Shown here: in pieces, positions 37,111 through 48,484 of the stretch | How the letters are laid out: every line of letters begins with the position of its first letter | Position numbering within the stretch: position 1 is the first letter of the stretch | Source: Botryosphaeria dothidea | Lineage: Eukaryota; Ascomycota; Dothideomycetes; Botryosphaeriales; Botryosphaeriaceae | Direction: 5' to 3' | Assembly: GCA_011503125.2 (NCBI GenBank) | Contig: WWBZ02000082.1 | Span: 868,001 to 932,000, forward strand | Length of the DNA: 64,000 bases | Translations under genes and position numbers: made by a program | Notes under the pieces: model-generated | The model's database searches: none | Told to the model about the DNA's origin: nothing | The model's input: the letters and a program-made list of their open reading frames with translations, nothing else

Positions 37111-38306
37111 ATGTTCGGTCAGGCACAGCTCTTGGTTCAAGCTTCTCTTTCCCTTTTGGTCAGCGCAGGTTATGTTCAGCCTCCGGTAGAGGATTTTGCC
37201 GCACGTAACTTGCGCACAATTCAATCCATCTACAATCTCACGGTGCGTCTCGCCAATCTCGCCCCGAAAAGAAGGCTGGAACGCTGTGTCTGGGATACGG
37301 GAATTTGGATGCCACACGCGTGGGAGACTGACTGTCGGAGCAGGTATATCCTAATAATGCTCAAATAATTGCCCAGGGTGGCTCCGCCGTACCACCGGGC
37401 CTCTTTGATTCGCAGGCCAAAGGCCGCATCACTCCCTTGGGCAATTTCACCGACTTTGAAGACAGCATTGAGTATTTCTTCGGACTGGCGCCTACTCCTC
37501 AGGGTAATGCCGCTGGTATCGGTCTGTATGAAGCAGAGGTTGTATCCTTCACGAGCGGATGTCCGGAAGTCGCTGCCAGCACCGTCTACTTGAAGGGAGG
37601 TGCCGTCGACAAAGAAAAAGGTGGTTTGCTCGCAGGGTCGCCGACAACAATTTTGAAGCAAGTACGCTCTGGCCCCCAACTTTTGCGATGCGTCTGCGTC
37701 CTCTGTCTCTTCTTACCCCCCTGCAAAGAATCGCAGTCATTAATCATTCTTCTTTTCTCTTTAGGTCGCCTTCTGGAGGTTCGATTCAGAGGGTTTTGTA
37801 CAACAATATGATGCCTGGATCCCAACTTTGCAACTCTGGACGGCAACTGCAAATGGTATCGACTACGAGAACCGTACAATCCAGCAAGGTGCTATAGCTC
37901 AGGTGCTCTGCCCAACAATCCAGCAGAGATGTGTCGGCCAAGATCAACAGTACCAGAGCGTCGAAGACTGTACCGCACAACTACTAACTAAAGAATTCGG
38001 CACCTTTGACGAGGTGTGGGGGGACAACATTGTCTGCCGTATGATCCACCTCATTCTGACAGTTATCAGGCCAGATGTAAGCACTTGGCCCACACGGGAT
38101 ATGGCAGACTGGCGCACTCTTTTTCAGGTTGAGCTAATTCTCTCTAGGTCCATTGTGCTCACGTGGGTCCTACTGGCGGAGGGAAATGCGTGAACATTGA
38201 TTACAGGATTTATTTTGACGATGTCACCTTGTTTGGAGTTCCAGAGCCATTCATGTGTCCGCAATTGTTGGAACAGGCGCAAGGCTGGCTTGGAATCACC
38301 AACTAA
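37111..38306 (+). CDS. Secreted fungal-specific protein of unknown function (306 aa)
   Basis: Four exons: 37111-37242, 37344-37661, 37765-38076 and 38148-38306. A hydrophobic signal peptide (QLLVQASLSLLVSAG) is followed by sequence I recognise as a widespread but uncharacterised fungal secreted family: GNFTDFEDSIEYFFGLAP, FTSGCPEVA, VAFWRFDSEGFVQQYDAWIP, FDEVWGDNIVCRMIHL and HVGPTGGGKC. Sequons (NLT, NFT, NRT) and several cysteines fit a glycosylated extracellular protein with disulphides. No catalytic motif is evident. The gene stands alone between a repeat-like patch and a minus-strand gene. The first and third introns carry typical donors; frames join exactly. Confidence 0.82.
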
Positions 38307-38661
38307 GAGGTCAGCCTCCATCTTCTTTAGAAGTGTTGGCTAGTGTGTAATCGAACAGAACTGTATAAAGTCGCAGGTGACGGGAGATCCAGAGATGGCG
38401 CTTTCTATCGATAATCAATTTCACTATTGAATGTCCGAAAGATTTTCTGAATCTGTTTTTAAGATGTGTTATCGTGCTTATATCGTGAATCGCTTGCTTC
38501 TCAAAATAATCCACGGCCTCAATAATAACTTCTAAGTGGTTGGCATGATCTGAATATGCGTTTTCGACGGTCATTTGGAGAGTAAGGCATGATAACGGAA
38601 ACATGTCGAGCTTGGTTTCATCTTACTTCAGTGAGGATAAAATGTGCAGTAAATTATGTCC
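38307..38661. other. Convergent intergenic region
   Basis: AT-richer 3' flank of two genes that face each other. No gene recognised. Confidence 0.5.
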
Positions 38662-39918
38662 TTAAACCCTCTTTCTCAGCTTCCTACCTTTCCCCTTCTT
38701 CGCCTTATCCACCCTCACGCCAACTTTTGGTATCTGCATGCCCGCGCTCCATTCCTCTTCCTCATCCGCAAACCTAAAGTCAAACCCATGCCTTCGACTT
38801 GATGATGATGATGAAGCCACAATGACCGGTTCCGGTGTCTGCACGTCCACCTCTTCCTCACCGAGCCCCGGCAGCGTCCATCGGTCCAGCGCTTCAAACG
38901 GCCTCTCCGAAACGCCGGCCGGCCCAGTCCGCGAACCTGCCCTCCCGCCATCCTCGAACGCGGGCTCCGGACTCGTCAAGCCCGGCGACTCGGGCTCCGG
39001 CTCCTCGGTCACCGGGTGGAGCGCGAGCGGCGAGTGGGCGCCGTTGCCCTTGGACTTCTTGCGCTGCCGCGCCGAGTCGAGGATGCCGTCCCAGAACTTG
39101 TCGCGCAGCTCCTTGGGCGAGAGCGGCGAGAGCTCGCCTTCCTGATGGCGGTCGAGGATGCCGTCGAACGTCGTCGGCGGCGTGTAGGCCGAGCGGAAGA
39201 GGGTGGCCGGGGCAGTGTCGAGCTTGGGCGCTGCGGACGACGGCGATGACTGAGGTTCCGGACCTGAATACTCACTGTAAGAAGGGTGTTCTTTGGCTGC
39301 CGCTGGTAGCAGGGGCGTGGCGCGGGCTTGCATGCCGTACTGCGAGCCCCAGCGGCACTCGGAGGGGAAGTCGCAGCGGTTCCAGCAGTCGCGGTGGATC
39401 CCCTTTTGCGGAGTCCTCACCAATGCCAGAGATGGAAAATTGGAGTAGTCGCCTTCAGTTGTATCATCCGAATCAAAGACAGTGTCGAAGGAGACGTTGC
39501 GGATCGCCTCCTCACTACGGCGCCAGTGGGCGAATTTCTTCCATCCAGCATAGTCGAACTCGCTTGGACATGCGCGGTGCTTCTTGGTCCTTTTCCTCGG
39601 GTTGGTACTAGCACGCCATGTCTTGACTGTTGTCACTCCCGAGCAAAAGTAGTGACCGTCGTCAAGACAGCGTCTGGTCGCGCCGAGCGGGTAAGTGCGG
39701 TGGCATATGTGGCACTGCCAGACCCATTTCAACGCTGGAGAAGGAGGCGGTGTGCTTGGCGATGAGAGCTCGCGCTTGCTGCTACTTATCAAAGAAGATC
39801 TCGTGTTTGGTGGGGATGCAGGCGGGGTCAGGGGAAGGCGGGGGGAGAAGGGTGATGGAGGTGTGGACAGATGGGATGACTTGAAGGGAGCGGGCGAAAT
39901 CGTGAGCGGTTTCGGCAT
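38662..39918 (-). CDS. Basic protein with a zinc-finger-like Cys/His cluster (418 aa)
   Basis: Single exon with an ATG start. Residues 1-63 are Ser/Pro-rich. A Cys/His cluster follows: WQCHICHRTYPLG (Cys69, Cys72), Cys84, His89 and Cys92, in a pattern that could bind one zinc. Further cysteines occur in HRACPSEFDYAGW and RDCWNRCDFPSECRWG, so a second site is possible. A Trp-rich stretch (GWKKFAHWRRSEEAIRNVSF) lies between. The rest is disordered and ends in a strongly basic tail (KAKKGKGRKLRKRV) that could be a nuclear or nucleolar signal. It resembles uncharacterised proteins of other filamentous ascomycetes. I assign no function. Confidence 0.78.
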   Translation of the reverse strand: MPKPLTISPAPFKSSHLSTPPSPFSPRLPLTPPASPPNTRSSLISSSKRELSSPSTPPPSPALKWVWQCHICHRTYPLGATRRCLDDGHYFCSGVTTVKTWRASTNPRKRTKKHRACPSEFDYAGWKKFAHWRRSEEAIRNVSFDTVFDSDDTTEGDYSNFPSLALVRTPQKGIHRDCWNRCDFPSECRWGSQYGMQARATPLLPAAAKEHPSYSEYSGPEPQSSPSSAAPKLDTAPATLFRSAYTPPTTFDGILDRHQEGELSPLSPKELRDKFWDGILDSARQRKKSKGNGAHSPLALHPVTEEPEPESPGLTSPEPAFEDGGRAGSRTGPAGVSERPFEALDRWTLPGLGEEEVDVQTPEPVIVASSSSSSRRHGFDFRFADEEEEWSAGMQIPKVGVRVDKAKKGKGRKLRKRV

Positions 39919-42066
39919 TTTAACTCCTCTGCTTGATCTTCAGAGGCTAGGTGTGTAAGGACTGTGATGGAAGGACTGGAATCTTAATGTTGAGTTTTGT
40001 TGTTGATGCAAAGAGCGTATGTATGAAGACCAGCTTCGAAAGTGAGTTCGTCGGCCAGCAAGTTGCAGAGGGGAAAGCCAGCTCAATCAACGAGGGAACG
40101 GGTGACAATTCGTGACCAAGACTCGGGCGAATTCATTGCGGCGTTGGAAAGATATTAAACTTTGTCAGAAGGCGAAAAGGCCGACAAAGGAACAAGTGGC
40201 CGTGTGTCCACAAGCCGTCGTCCTCATTGTCCATCGGCTTGACCGACGCTCCCTCTTTGCGAGCTCTTTGTCTGCTTGGATCTATTGATAGGAAGTCAAT
40301 GTGATCTAAAGCCTTGGGCCATGCTTGGCTGTGGCAGGTGCTGGTATTCTTTGTCGCGAGGCTTGTTACGGAGCGCTCTTTGCTTGACCGCCAAAATTGG
40401 CGGATTTGTTTCCGACGAATCATCTGAAGCGAGATCCAGATACATCAATATCCTGGCAAGTAGTCCAGGAGAGCTGAATCATGAATAAGCAGAGGCATGG
40501 CGCAGTAATCAGACCAGCGGGAGAAAATGCTAAGAAGATAGACAGTGAATATTTTTGGGTGCTGAAACATTGACTCGAGCATAAGTGAAACATGAAGAAG
40601 CTTCGGAGAAGACATCAGCTTCTATTAAGCCCTCACGTAAACTAGATAAATAGCACCTGAATGCCATTCGTCATCGGCTTCATCTTCGAGACCCGAGAAA
40701 CTACTGTTTTGGTGCCGTCCGAGAGAGTACCTGTGGTCCAAAGCTAAGTCGATGCGGTACAAGGCATCCAGAAGCATTCGGAAGTCATGCTGCTTCGTAC
40801 TGAATCCTCAGGCCGATACCGCACTCGCTTTAGAGCTACACTTGCTTCCCGTGGAAAGGCTCATGGAAGTAGTCCCCGCTCTTCCCCAGGACCACATACA
40901 AAGAAAGTCTCACATGCTTCGCCGAGTCATTTCACGAGTAGCTCCCCTGACACTCTTCCAGATAACGGCCTTTCCCTTATCTCTGCACCGGTAAGCCCCC
41001 AACGCCACAATCCGCACCCCCGGGAAGTTTCGCCGCCACTCAGCCTTCAAAGACCGGGAAGCTCGATACCGACAGCAAGGAAAGCCAGCCTGCGGATCCA
41101 CACCCCGCAAACCCACTGCCGACGTGGACGGCGTGATTGCGTGCATAACGGGTATTTATCGTAGTAGCAGGGGTGCAAGCTTGCGCACAGGCGCCCGAGC
41201 TCCGCCCGCTGTCACTGATGTCACGATCTACGTGCGGCTCAGAGGTGCTGTTCATTTTCTTATTTCGAGAGATTCGTCCGAACTTAAGATAAGGGCGCGG
41301 GCTCTATTGTTGTTCTGGTTTGCTTGGCCGTGTTGCTGGGATGCGTGCAGCCACCGATCGCTGATTTCTTGGGAGATCGCACACCAAGGCAACAAGAGAT
41401 CAGCACAGCATGCTTGGCAGTTGCTTGCTGTCTCGTCTTGGTTGGACCGCTAATCGTCGTCGTTGGCTCGAGAGGAGATGAGATCGAAGGCGGCCGCGAG
41501 ACGTGGGTGGAGAGGACTGATAAGAGCTTCCTTGGCACCCCCGGCTTCCAAGACAAGATGACCTGGGAATTCGCGCTTGCACCGGTGTTTGTGAAGAGTT
41601 GGAAGCGTGTCTAAGCTGTTGTGGTGCAAGTCTGGTTCCATCAGTCCGTGGGGGCTTTATCAGTGACTGATATCTCCGCACGCCTTGGCGCAGCCGGGCC
41701 TCCAAGTATTTGCATTATCTGGGAGAATTTGATTGGTCGAGAAACAAAACGGTTCAGACACCTACCTCCTATCTGGCACATGTTTGACACAGGCCGGCAC
41801 TCCGGGAGAGGGTTCAGTTGACGATTGGGATCAGATGTTTTCAAAACAGTCACTTTGATATAGCTGTGTTGAAAATGTTGCGAAATTAATTGACCAAATT
41901 GCTATATGTGCAGTCTCAGACAGGCCACGAAGAGACTCCATTCTGTGCCTTTTTTCCCCAGTAAGGACAGAAAAAATGTCCATCAAATCAGCCTCTTGGT
42001 ATCCAACGCCAGTCCCACGCTCAAACTTAACATCTCATTAAAATCACATGGATCACCTCCTGATCA
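39919..42066. other. Gene-poor region of 2.1 kb with one doubtful membrane-like frame
   Basis: The only frame that attracts attention is 41288-41614 (+), lacking an ATG, which would encode two hydrophobic segments (IVVLVCLAVLLG; ACLAVACCLVLVGPLIVVVG) and a polar tail ending FVKSWKRV. A Ser/Pro-rich frame at 40787-40990 with a GTAAGC donor precedes it, but I could not join the two in frame. Left uncalled. Confidence 0.35.
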
Positions 42067-43798
42067 TCACCTCTCCATAGCACCCTCGGCCTTCTCCTCC
42101 ATAGCAACAGCGTGCCTGTCTCCAGCGACACCAGTGTGCTCATGGCCGGAACTCGAGTCACTCGGCTCCTTGCCCTCAAGCATTTGGCTGTGCTGAGAAA
42201 TGCCGTGACGCTCACCCTGAGGGATGTGGTGCTCGGTCGAGGAGGGCTCGTTCTTCGCGGGGGTCCAGGCAAGGTAGTCACGGCGGACCTCGACGTAATC
42301 GTACGCGAATTCGCCGAGCTGGTCGTCGTCCATACCCAGAAGCTCGGCTTCCTCAGACGCACGCAGCTTCAGGCCGGGGATCTTGTCGATGACGAAAGCG
42401 ATCAGGGCGGAGAAAACGAAGGCATATGCGGTGGCAGCGACAATGTAGGCGACTTGCTTGCCGAGAAGGCGCCAATCGTGATCAATCCAACCACCAGTAA
42501 GACCAGTGTTGACACCATCAAGACCAATGATGTAGCTAGCTCCGAAGAGACCGTTGAAGAAGAGACCGATCATGCCAGCGATACCGTGCTCAGCGAACAC
42601 ATCCATGGCATCGTCAATGCGAATCCAGAACTTGACTGCAACACTGTTAGTACAGGGAAAAAAGAAACAGGGCGGCTGCACTCACTCTTCGTGGCAAAGT
42701 TGCAAACAACGCCCGTCACAATACCGAGAACGACACTGGCCCAAGGGGTGATAAATCCGGAGGCAGGAGTCGCGGCGACCAAGCCAGAAATGGTTCCTGA
42801 GCACCAGCCAACCATGGACCACTTGCGAGCAAGACGCCAGTCGAGAAGCACCCAGGACATGGCAGCGAACATGGCAGTGAGGTTGGAGTTCCAGCATGCC
42901 ATGACAGCACGCAGGTTGGCACCGAAAGCAGAGCCACCGTTGAAGCCGAGCCAGCCGAACCACAGGAGAATGGTTCCGAGAGTGATCAGCGAAACATTGT
43001 GGGGACGGAAGTTTAGCATCATCTTTTCTTGGCGACGGCCAAGGACCATGGAGTAGGCCAGGGCAGACATTCCAGAGCAGATCTCGACGGGACCACCACC
43101 GGCATAGTCCAGACCACCCCATGTGTAGAACCAGCCGTTGGCGTTCCAGGCCCAGCAGGCAATGGGACAGTAGACGATTGTAGCCCAGACGAAGATGAAA
43201 ACCATGCAAGGGATGAGGCGACCACGTTCGGCAACACAGCCCACGACGATGGCGGCAGTGACGGCGCAGAATTGCATCTAGAGAAGTCAGCTGGCGATTC
43301 GTGGTACAGGGCGAAGGTTCAGCTGACCTGGTAGAAAGCATAGAGCAACTCAGGAATCAGCGGACTGCCAGGGCTGGGAGCACCGAGAGTCTTCATAAGA
43401 CCGAATTTTTGTAGATCGCCAATGAAACCGTTGGTGGCATAGCTGCTGAAAGCCAACGAGTAACCCCAGAAGTACCATTGGAAAGTGATGACAGAGCACG
43501 AGGCCATGCAGGCCCAAACCATGGAGAGAGCGGACTTTCTGCGAGCGAGACCAGAGTAGAGGAAACCCAGGCCAGGGACCATGATCAGCACCATGGCCGA
43601 AGCCACGATGATGTAGGCCTGGTCACCAGACTGGTACCATTGGTTGAGGTTCTCGGTTTCTGTGAAAGGCCTTGTTAATTGTCGGCTGGATCAAGTAGCT
43701 GGCACGTGCTGAGGGAGGAGCAACGTACTGGAGTCACCACCAAGGTCGGCATTGGTGCCGTTGAACTCGGTGGGCGCGCCGACCCACGCGTACGACAT
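42067..43798 (-). CDS. Ammonium permease of the MEP/AMT family (520 aa)
   Basis: Four exons: 43798-43729, 43659-43328, 43277-42686 and 42635-42067. A plasma-membrane ammonium transporter with about 11 membrane helices. Hallmarks are NQWYQSGDQAYIIVASAMV, LDYAGGGPVEICSGMSALAY, the signature NVSLITLGTILLWFGWLGFN and DDAMDVFAEHGIAGMIGLF. The first twin-His position is occupied by Glu199 and the second by His348, as in the yeast Mep1/Mep3 group. The cytoplasmic tail is about 110 residues and His/Ser/Glu-rich. Upstream sequence contains HGATAR sites, which fits nitrogen control by an AreA-type GATA factor. The start follows the first in-frame ATG and gives the usual short extracellular N-terminus. 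Confidence 0.95.
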
Positions 43799-46515
43799 GG
43801 TGGCAGATTTGAGAGGCTCGGGGCGGGTGGACAGGTGGAGGTGAGAGTGAGATGGTCGGCGGGCGGGTGAGGGTTCAAGTACAAAGCAGCGAGGCTCTGG
43901 CTGGATCTACGGGCTGGTGCGGGGCCGGGGTGGTATTTTAACGCGCTGGACTCGCACGACTCGGTTCTGCCGACGTATTGTGAAAACGTCAAAAAGGCCC
44001 AATGATTCCATCTTGGACTGCTTATCGCCCTGGTCGAGCCAGTTGCGGCAAAATAGACGAGGCGCGGCGGCCGCCTCGTGGGGTTTGGCCGGGTGGCTTT
44101 TTCCACAGATCTGGAGCTCGGGGCAGCAGGAGAAATCGGCCAACCCTGCCTGCAGAACGGGGATCGCTGCTTCTGGCCGGCACCGCGAACGGCTGCTGTT
44201 GCTGCCCACGTCCGCGCCTGCGCTTCCTGCTGCTGCTGCTGCGCCGGCTGCCGATGCTCGTTGCACGCCCAGCCCCTCCCCTGCACGACCACATCCGTCA
44301 GCAGCCGCGCAGCGCGCCGTCAGCACCGGCACTCATCGACCTCTCGCCCGCATCACGCATCGTCCGCCGATGCACGCTCGGCCAGCGGGCGTTGACGGAG
44401 CGGAATCGGCAGCCGCTTGGCACGGGATGATGGACGGGCGTCCTGCAGCGGCGCCCTTATCTTTGGCTGCTCACAGGATATGTCATCGCCTTATGCAAGC
44501 CGCGTCCACACTGGCCAGCGCCCACAGGGGCCCCTGCCTGCTCCGGCCTAGCGCCCTTCCAGATCGCCGCCAAGCCACGTTCTATCGAGCTTGTGTCCTG
44601 AGCCCAGAGATAAGCTCGCCCGCCCAATCACCGCGCACCTTCATCAGCTCTCCCTCAAATCGACGCCCTCGAGATTCCACTCGCGCTGCTTGTTCTCCTG
44701 CGACGACTCGTCGTGTCCTGGCAGTTGGGTCGCGACGAGGATCCAGGCTGCTTTTTCCTGTGGCGTCCGTTCGCGTGGAACGCGTTCCGATGCAGCCCGC
44801 CCCACGAGCACCAGGCCATTTCGTGTACAAATACTTGCTGTCTGCTCCGCCCGCCTATCGCCTTCGCGCCGCCCACTACCCATGTTGCGCATCCCTCTCT
44901 CTCCACGCCCGCCTCGTGGGAACAGCCTCCGAGGCGCGTCAATCCGTCAAGATAGGCGCGAGGCAACGTGAGGAAACCCGCGGTTGCATGCTTTTTCCAA
45001 CCTCAGCCCTTCCACTATCCCACTCGCCGGCCTCAAAACAGTAGCCTGTTGCCAGAAACAGCCATCTGCCAAGGTCCGCGCCCACGATGCTCGTCTCATC
45101 AACTCCACGTCCAAGGGTCCACGTCTGGGCTAGCTTATCACTTAATTCCACGGGTTCGACATTCGACGCTGTCTTGGATCCTCCGCGTTTCGCACCACGC
45201 AGCAAATGGGCGCTCTGCCGACATCACAAACACGCCGCCGTAACGCTCGTCGGTGGCGCCGGGTGCTCCAGCTGCCCACAGCCATTGAGGCCGTCGCCCT
45301 CGCCGAGCCTGCTGCGGTGTCAATGTCATAGGGCGTGCGTGTCTGCCCGACCATTCAGCGCTGCACTGACAATCAGCCCACGGGTAAAACCACTTTGTCA
45401 ACGCTTTTGTTTTCCACAGCTCCCTCGATAAAGCACCGCTCGCGGAGAAAGGGGAACTTCCGTCCAGAATTCAAATGTCCACTTGCGCCATGCTGCAGCC
45501 AGACGCCCCGAAGTCGGAGCACTTACTCCCCCGTACTAGACTGCCTGTCACTCGCATTAGCCCATGGACCCAATCGCCACCTGCCCGCCACACAGGCCGC
45601 CCTTTCTTCCGTCTCCACGTAGTTTACGGTAAAACGGTCGTCCGGAACGGCGCTGGCAGCTCCTTGCCGAAGCCGAAGGCCTGCCGAACAGGCGACTGGA
45701 GCTAAGTATTATTAGCTTCCAGCCCACCCGCACGCCCTCCCGTGCGCAACTGCCTTACACCCGTGCCTGGCAACGCGCACTTGCCAGGTGGATTCGGCTG
45801 TCTAGCGTCGCAGCCCGGCTGTCATGCATTACCTAGCGTCCATGGATGCACACGGTTTCACCCGGCAGCTTGGCTGCAAGTAATGACAATGATGATCGTT
45901 GAAGACGCTAGCCTTCCCGTAAGGCATTTGACAAGTAGACTTTCGGCTTCACGCCTTACCCCGATATAAGCCAAGAACCCTGCCACTGCTCCGAGACATC
46001 TCCTGAGCTCTCGACCGATGAGCAATTGAGGATTGCGGTGGAAGGTGTTGCTGTACGGGCCTTCGGCTACTCGCGGACTTTCCAGAATTCTCCCTGGCTC
46101 CATCAGGTCAACGTGACGGCGCGTTCCGACGCGCCTGGCCCACCAGCCTACAGCTCGGACGTCGATGAATGACAATCTGTTGCTCTTGGTGCCATCTGTC
46201 TTTCTCTATGAAGGTCCGTTAGGTGAGACCCTTCGCTAGTAGCGCAGGTCGCGACTAGGGCTGCATGTTTGCCAAGAACCGGAAGTGATATTGAGTTTCT
46301 TAAGACTTGATTCAGCGCAAAGCCGTGTCACCACGAGTGCGTGCATAACTTTAAAGCCAGTCATTAAATATAGAAAGCGAGTTTCATATCGAAAATTTCC
46401 CCGACGGCCCCAGGGTAATGGTAAACAACCCAACACTTCTGAGCCTTTGACGCCAGACGCCTTAGAACATGCAATTCCACTTGGAATCGTGCATTTTGCC
46501 CTGATGCCCTTCTTT
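43799..46515. other. Long intergenic region upstream of the ammonium permease
   Basis: 2.7 kb between the permease start and the AP-2 sigma stop. The part from 43900 to 45700 is open for long distances on both strands, but its translations are biased and resemble no family. A CTG microsatellite lies near 44228-44245. Nothing else recognised. Confidence 0.45.
44021..44614. promoter_or_regulatory. GATA-factor (HGATAR) sites upstream of the ammonium permease
   Basis: Three sites by eye: CTTATCG at 44021-44027, CTTATCT at 44456-44462 (AGATAAG on the other strand) and AGATAAG at 44608-44614. They lie about 225, 660 and 810 bp upstream of the permease start. AreA/Nit2-type factors bind HGATAR in promoters of nitrogen-scavenging genes. 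Single GATA sites occur often by chance, so the case rests on the gene's function. Confidence 0.4.
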
Positions 46516-47373
46516 TCACTCCAGTTTGTCCAGATGCTCCAGACGGGTCAAGACCACCTGCTTGCTCGTCTCCTCGATTTCCCCAGCCAAGAATACCTCG
46601 TCAAGGATGGCGTATACCTGCCAGAATAGTCTCGTCAGCCTGATCTCTGCCAGCCCGCTGTCTGATCGCATCTCCATAAAACAAACTCTCTCGAATAGAC
46701 CATTGGAATCCCGTATTATGCTCGGCTAGCTAGTGCTTGCTCACCTTGTAGAAGTTGAATACCAAATCCAGTTCGCACACGTTCCCGAAGAACGCGTCCA
46801 GCACCTCGACAAAAAAATGAATGGCTTCCAGGTATGCAAGCTCATTGTCATTCGTGTCGACGCAGGCGCAGAAGAATAGCCCTGCGTACCGACGATACAC
46901 GATCTTGGACGTATTCCGGAACTCGACGAAGTTGGACTGGTGCTTTTGATCACGCGGCGCAATCAGACGGTGGATCTAGAATAGGGCTCGGACGTCAGAA
47001 TGTGGTTGTGATTGAGTATCCAGGCGTGATGCGGTCGCGGAGAGGGATTCGACACGTCACGATGCGGCGGGCGGAAGGAGACGGGGAATTGGTGTGTTGC
47101 GAGGGAGACAAACTTCGCCTTTTAACTTGACTTTCTCTTCATCCTAGGAATCAAAGGCGATGTCAGCAGATGTGCGCAAGGCTTGCGTACATGGACATCG
47201 CGCGTCGCGGGGTAAGGGAGCTTACGCTGTACGGCGCATACCACTTCGCCAGGCGGGTCTTGCCCCTGCGAGGAAACAACGGACGTTCGTGAGTTATATG
47301 AAGGTGCGGGAGGATGGAAGAGCGAGGGCCGTTCTTACTGCCGGTTCTGGATGAGGATGAAGGACAGGACCAT
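46516..47373 (-). CDS. APS2: AP-2 complex sigma (small) subunit (145 aa)
   Basis: Five exons: 47373-47339, 47265-47226, 47143-47114 (30 nt), 46975-46745 and 46617-46516. This clathrin adaptor subunit sits in the core of the AP-2 complex at the plasma membrane and helps recognise dileucine cargo signals. The longin-like fold is complete: [72 protein letters not shown] and [19 protein letters not shown]. Length equals that of the family. The insertion NTS in [11 protein letters not shown] is slightly longer than in animal sigma-2. Divergent from the NMA111 gene. Confidence 0.95.
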
Positions 47374-48229
47374 GTTGGTGGGTGGTGCAGAGGTACGGTG
47401 GTTGTCGCGGAGGCCTCCCTCTACGGACAGCCCAGGGTGATGATGGGATCGGCGGGGATGCGCCGCGCCAACTTGCGGCGGAGGTTTCTGTCGCCCGCCC
47501 TACACAACGCAGTCGCAAATGTTGTGGCCGTGACCGTGGCCGGCCTACTCCACGCCCACATCCCCTGCGCTCCACATCATATAAGGTTATTTCACTTGCT
47601 GGTTTGCTCAGAGACCGCAGTGTAAACCTAAATCTCGGTCGATCTTTGCCTCTCTCAAAAATGAACTCTGTTCGCAGTCTCTCAAATGTATCTCCTAAGC
47701 TCGGGAGTAGAACGCCAGTTTGCTTATTTAATTTGTTCTCATTTCTAGAGAAATGTGGAGAGATGCTCCCGCTGATGTAGGGGATGGGCGCGTGGATGTA
47801 TTGCAATTGAGCGAGATGCTTGTTTGAACGTGTCTGAGACGAAACCATTTCGCTAGCTGGTCTTTAGGGTTGAGCGTGCGAACGATGCTCTAGCTCCTCA
47901 CGCATAGCAAAGCACAGCAGAATCTGTCCAAATCCGCGGGCGCGGGCCTAGATCCAGCATGTCGAGGGCCTGAAGGCGCAGTAGCTGGCAAGGAGCATGC
48001 AAATCAACAGCGAAGCGGAGCGGGTGACGTGCAGCAGACGGTGCTCAGTGACGTTTTACGCTTGGCAGCGCGCGCGGACCAATGGCAGCTGCTGGTCGCA
48101 TGGCGGCCCTGAAATTTGAATGCAAGTCAACACCTCAACGCTCCTCATCGCGACGAGAGCCCCATCCTCGCGAGCCCGCCGCCCAGTCGAGTTCCCGTGG
48201 GTGCTGAGCCGCCAGTTCCCTCCCATCGA
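47374..48229. promoter_or_regulatory. Divergent promoter region of AP-2 sigma and NMA111
   Basis: A CCAAT box lies at 48079-48083, about 150 bp before the upstream NMA111 ATG (48230). No other gene recognised. Confidence 0.5.
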
Positions 48230-48484
48230 ATGCGTGCTGGCCCTCTGCCCGCCAGCCTGTTCCGCTCCTTAATTGGCTCGCACGCTTCGCTCCCGCGCCT
48301 GCCCCGGCCGCTCCTGCTGTGTCGCCGTCCTTCGAGCACGCTTTTGTTTGCCTCGCGACAGCCCCTCACCCACCGCCCCGGCCAACCCTCCGAACCCTTC
48401 GCTGCCTCTATCCCCCTTACGCGACACGCCTTGAGCTTCCAGTCGCACCTCCATTCGCCTCTCCACCGCGTCCTCACCACCGAC

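Noticed and set aside
43917..45044. 375-residue open frame upstream of the ammonium permease
   Set aside because: Low-complexity Arg/Pro/Ala/Ser translation, long overlapping frames on both strands; typical of GC-rich non-coding DNA.
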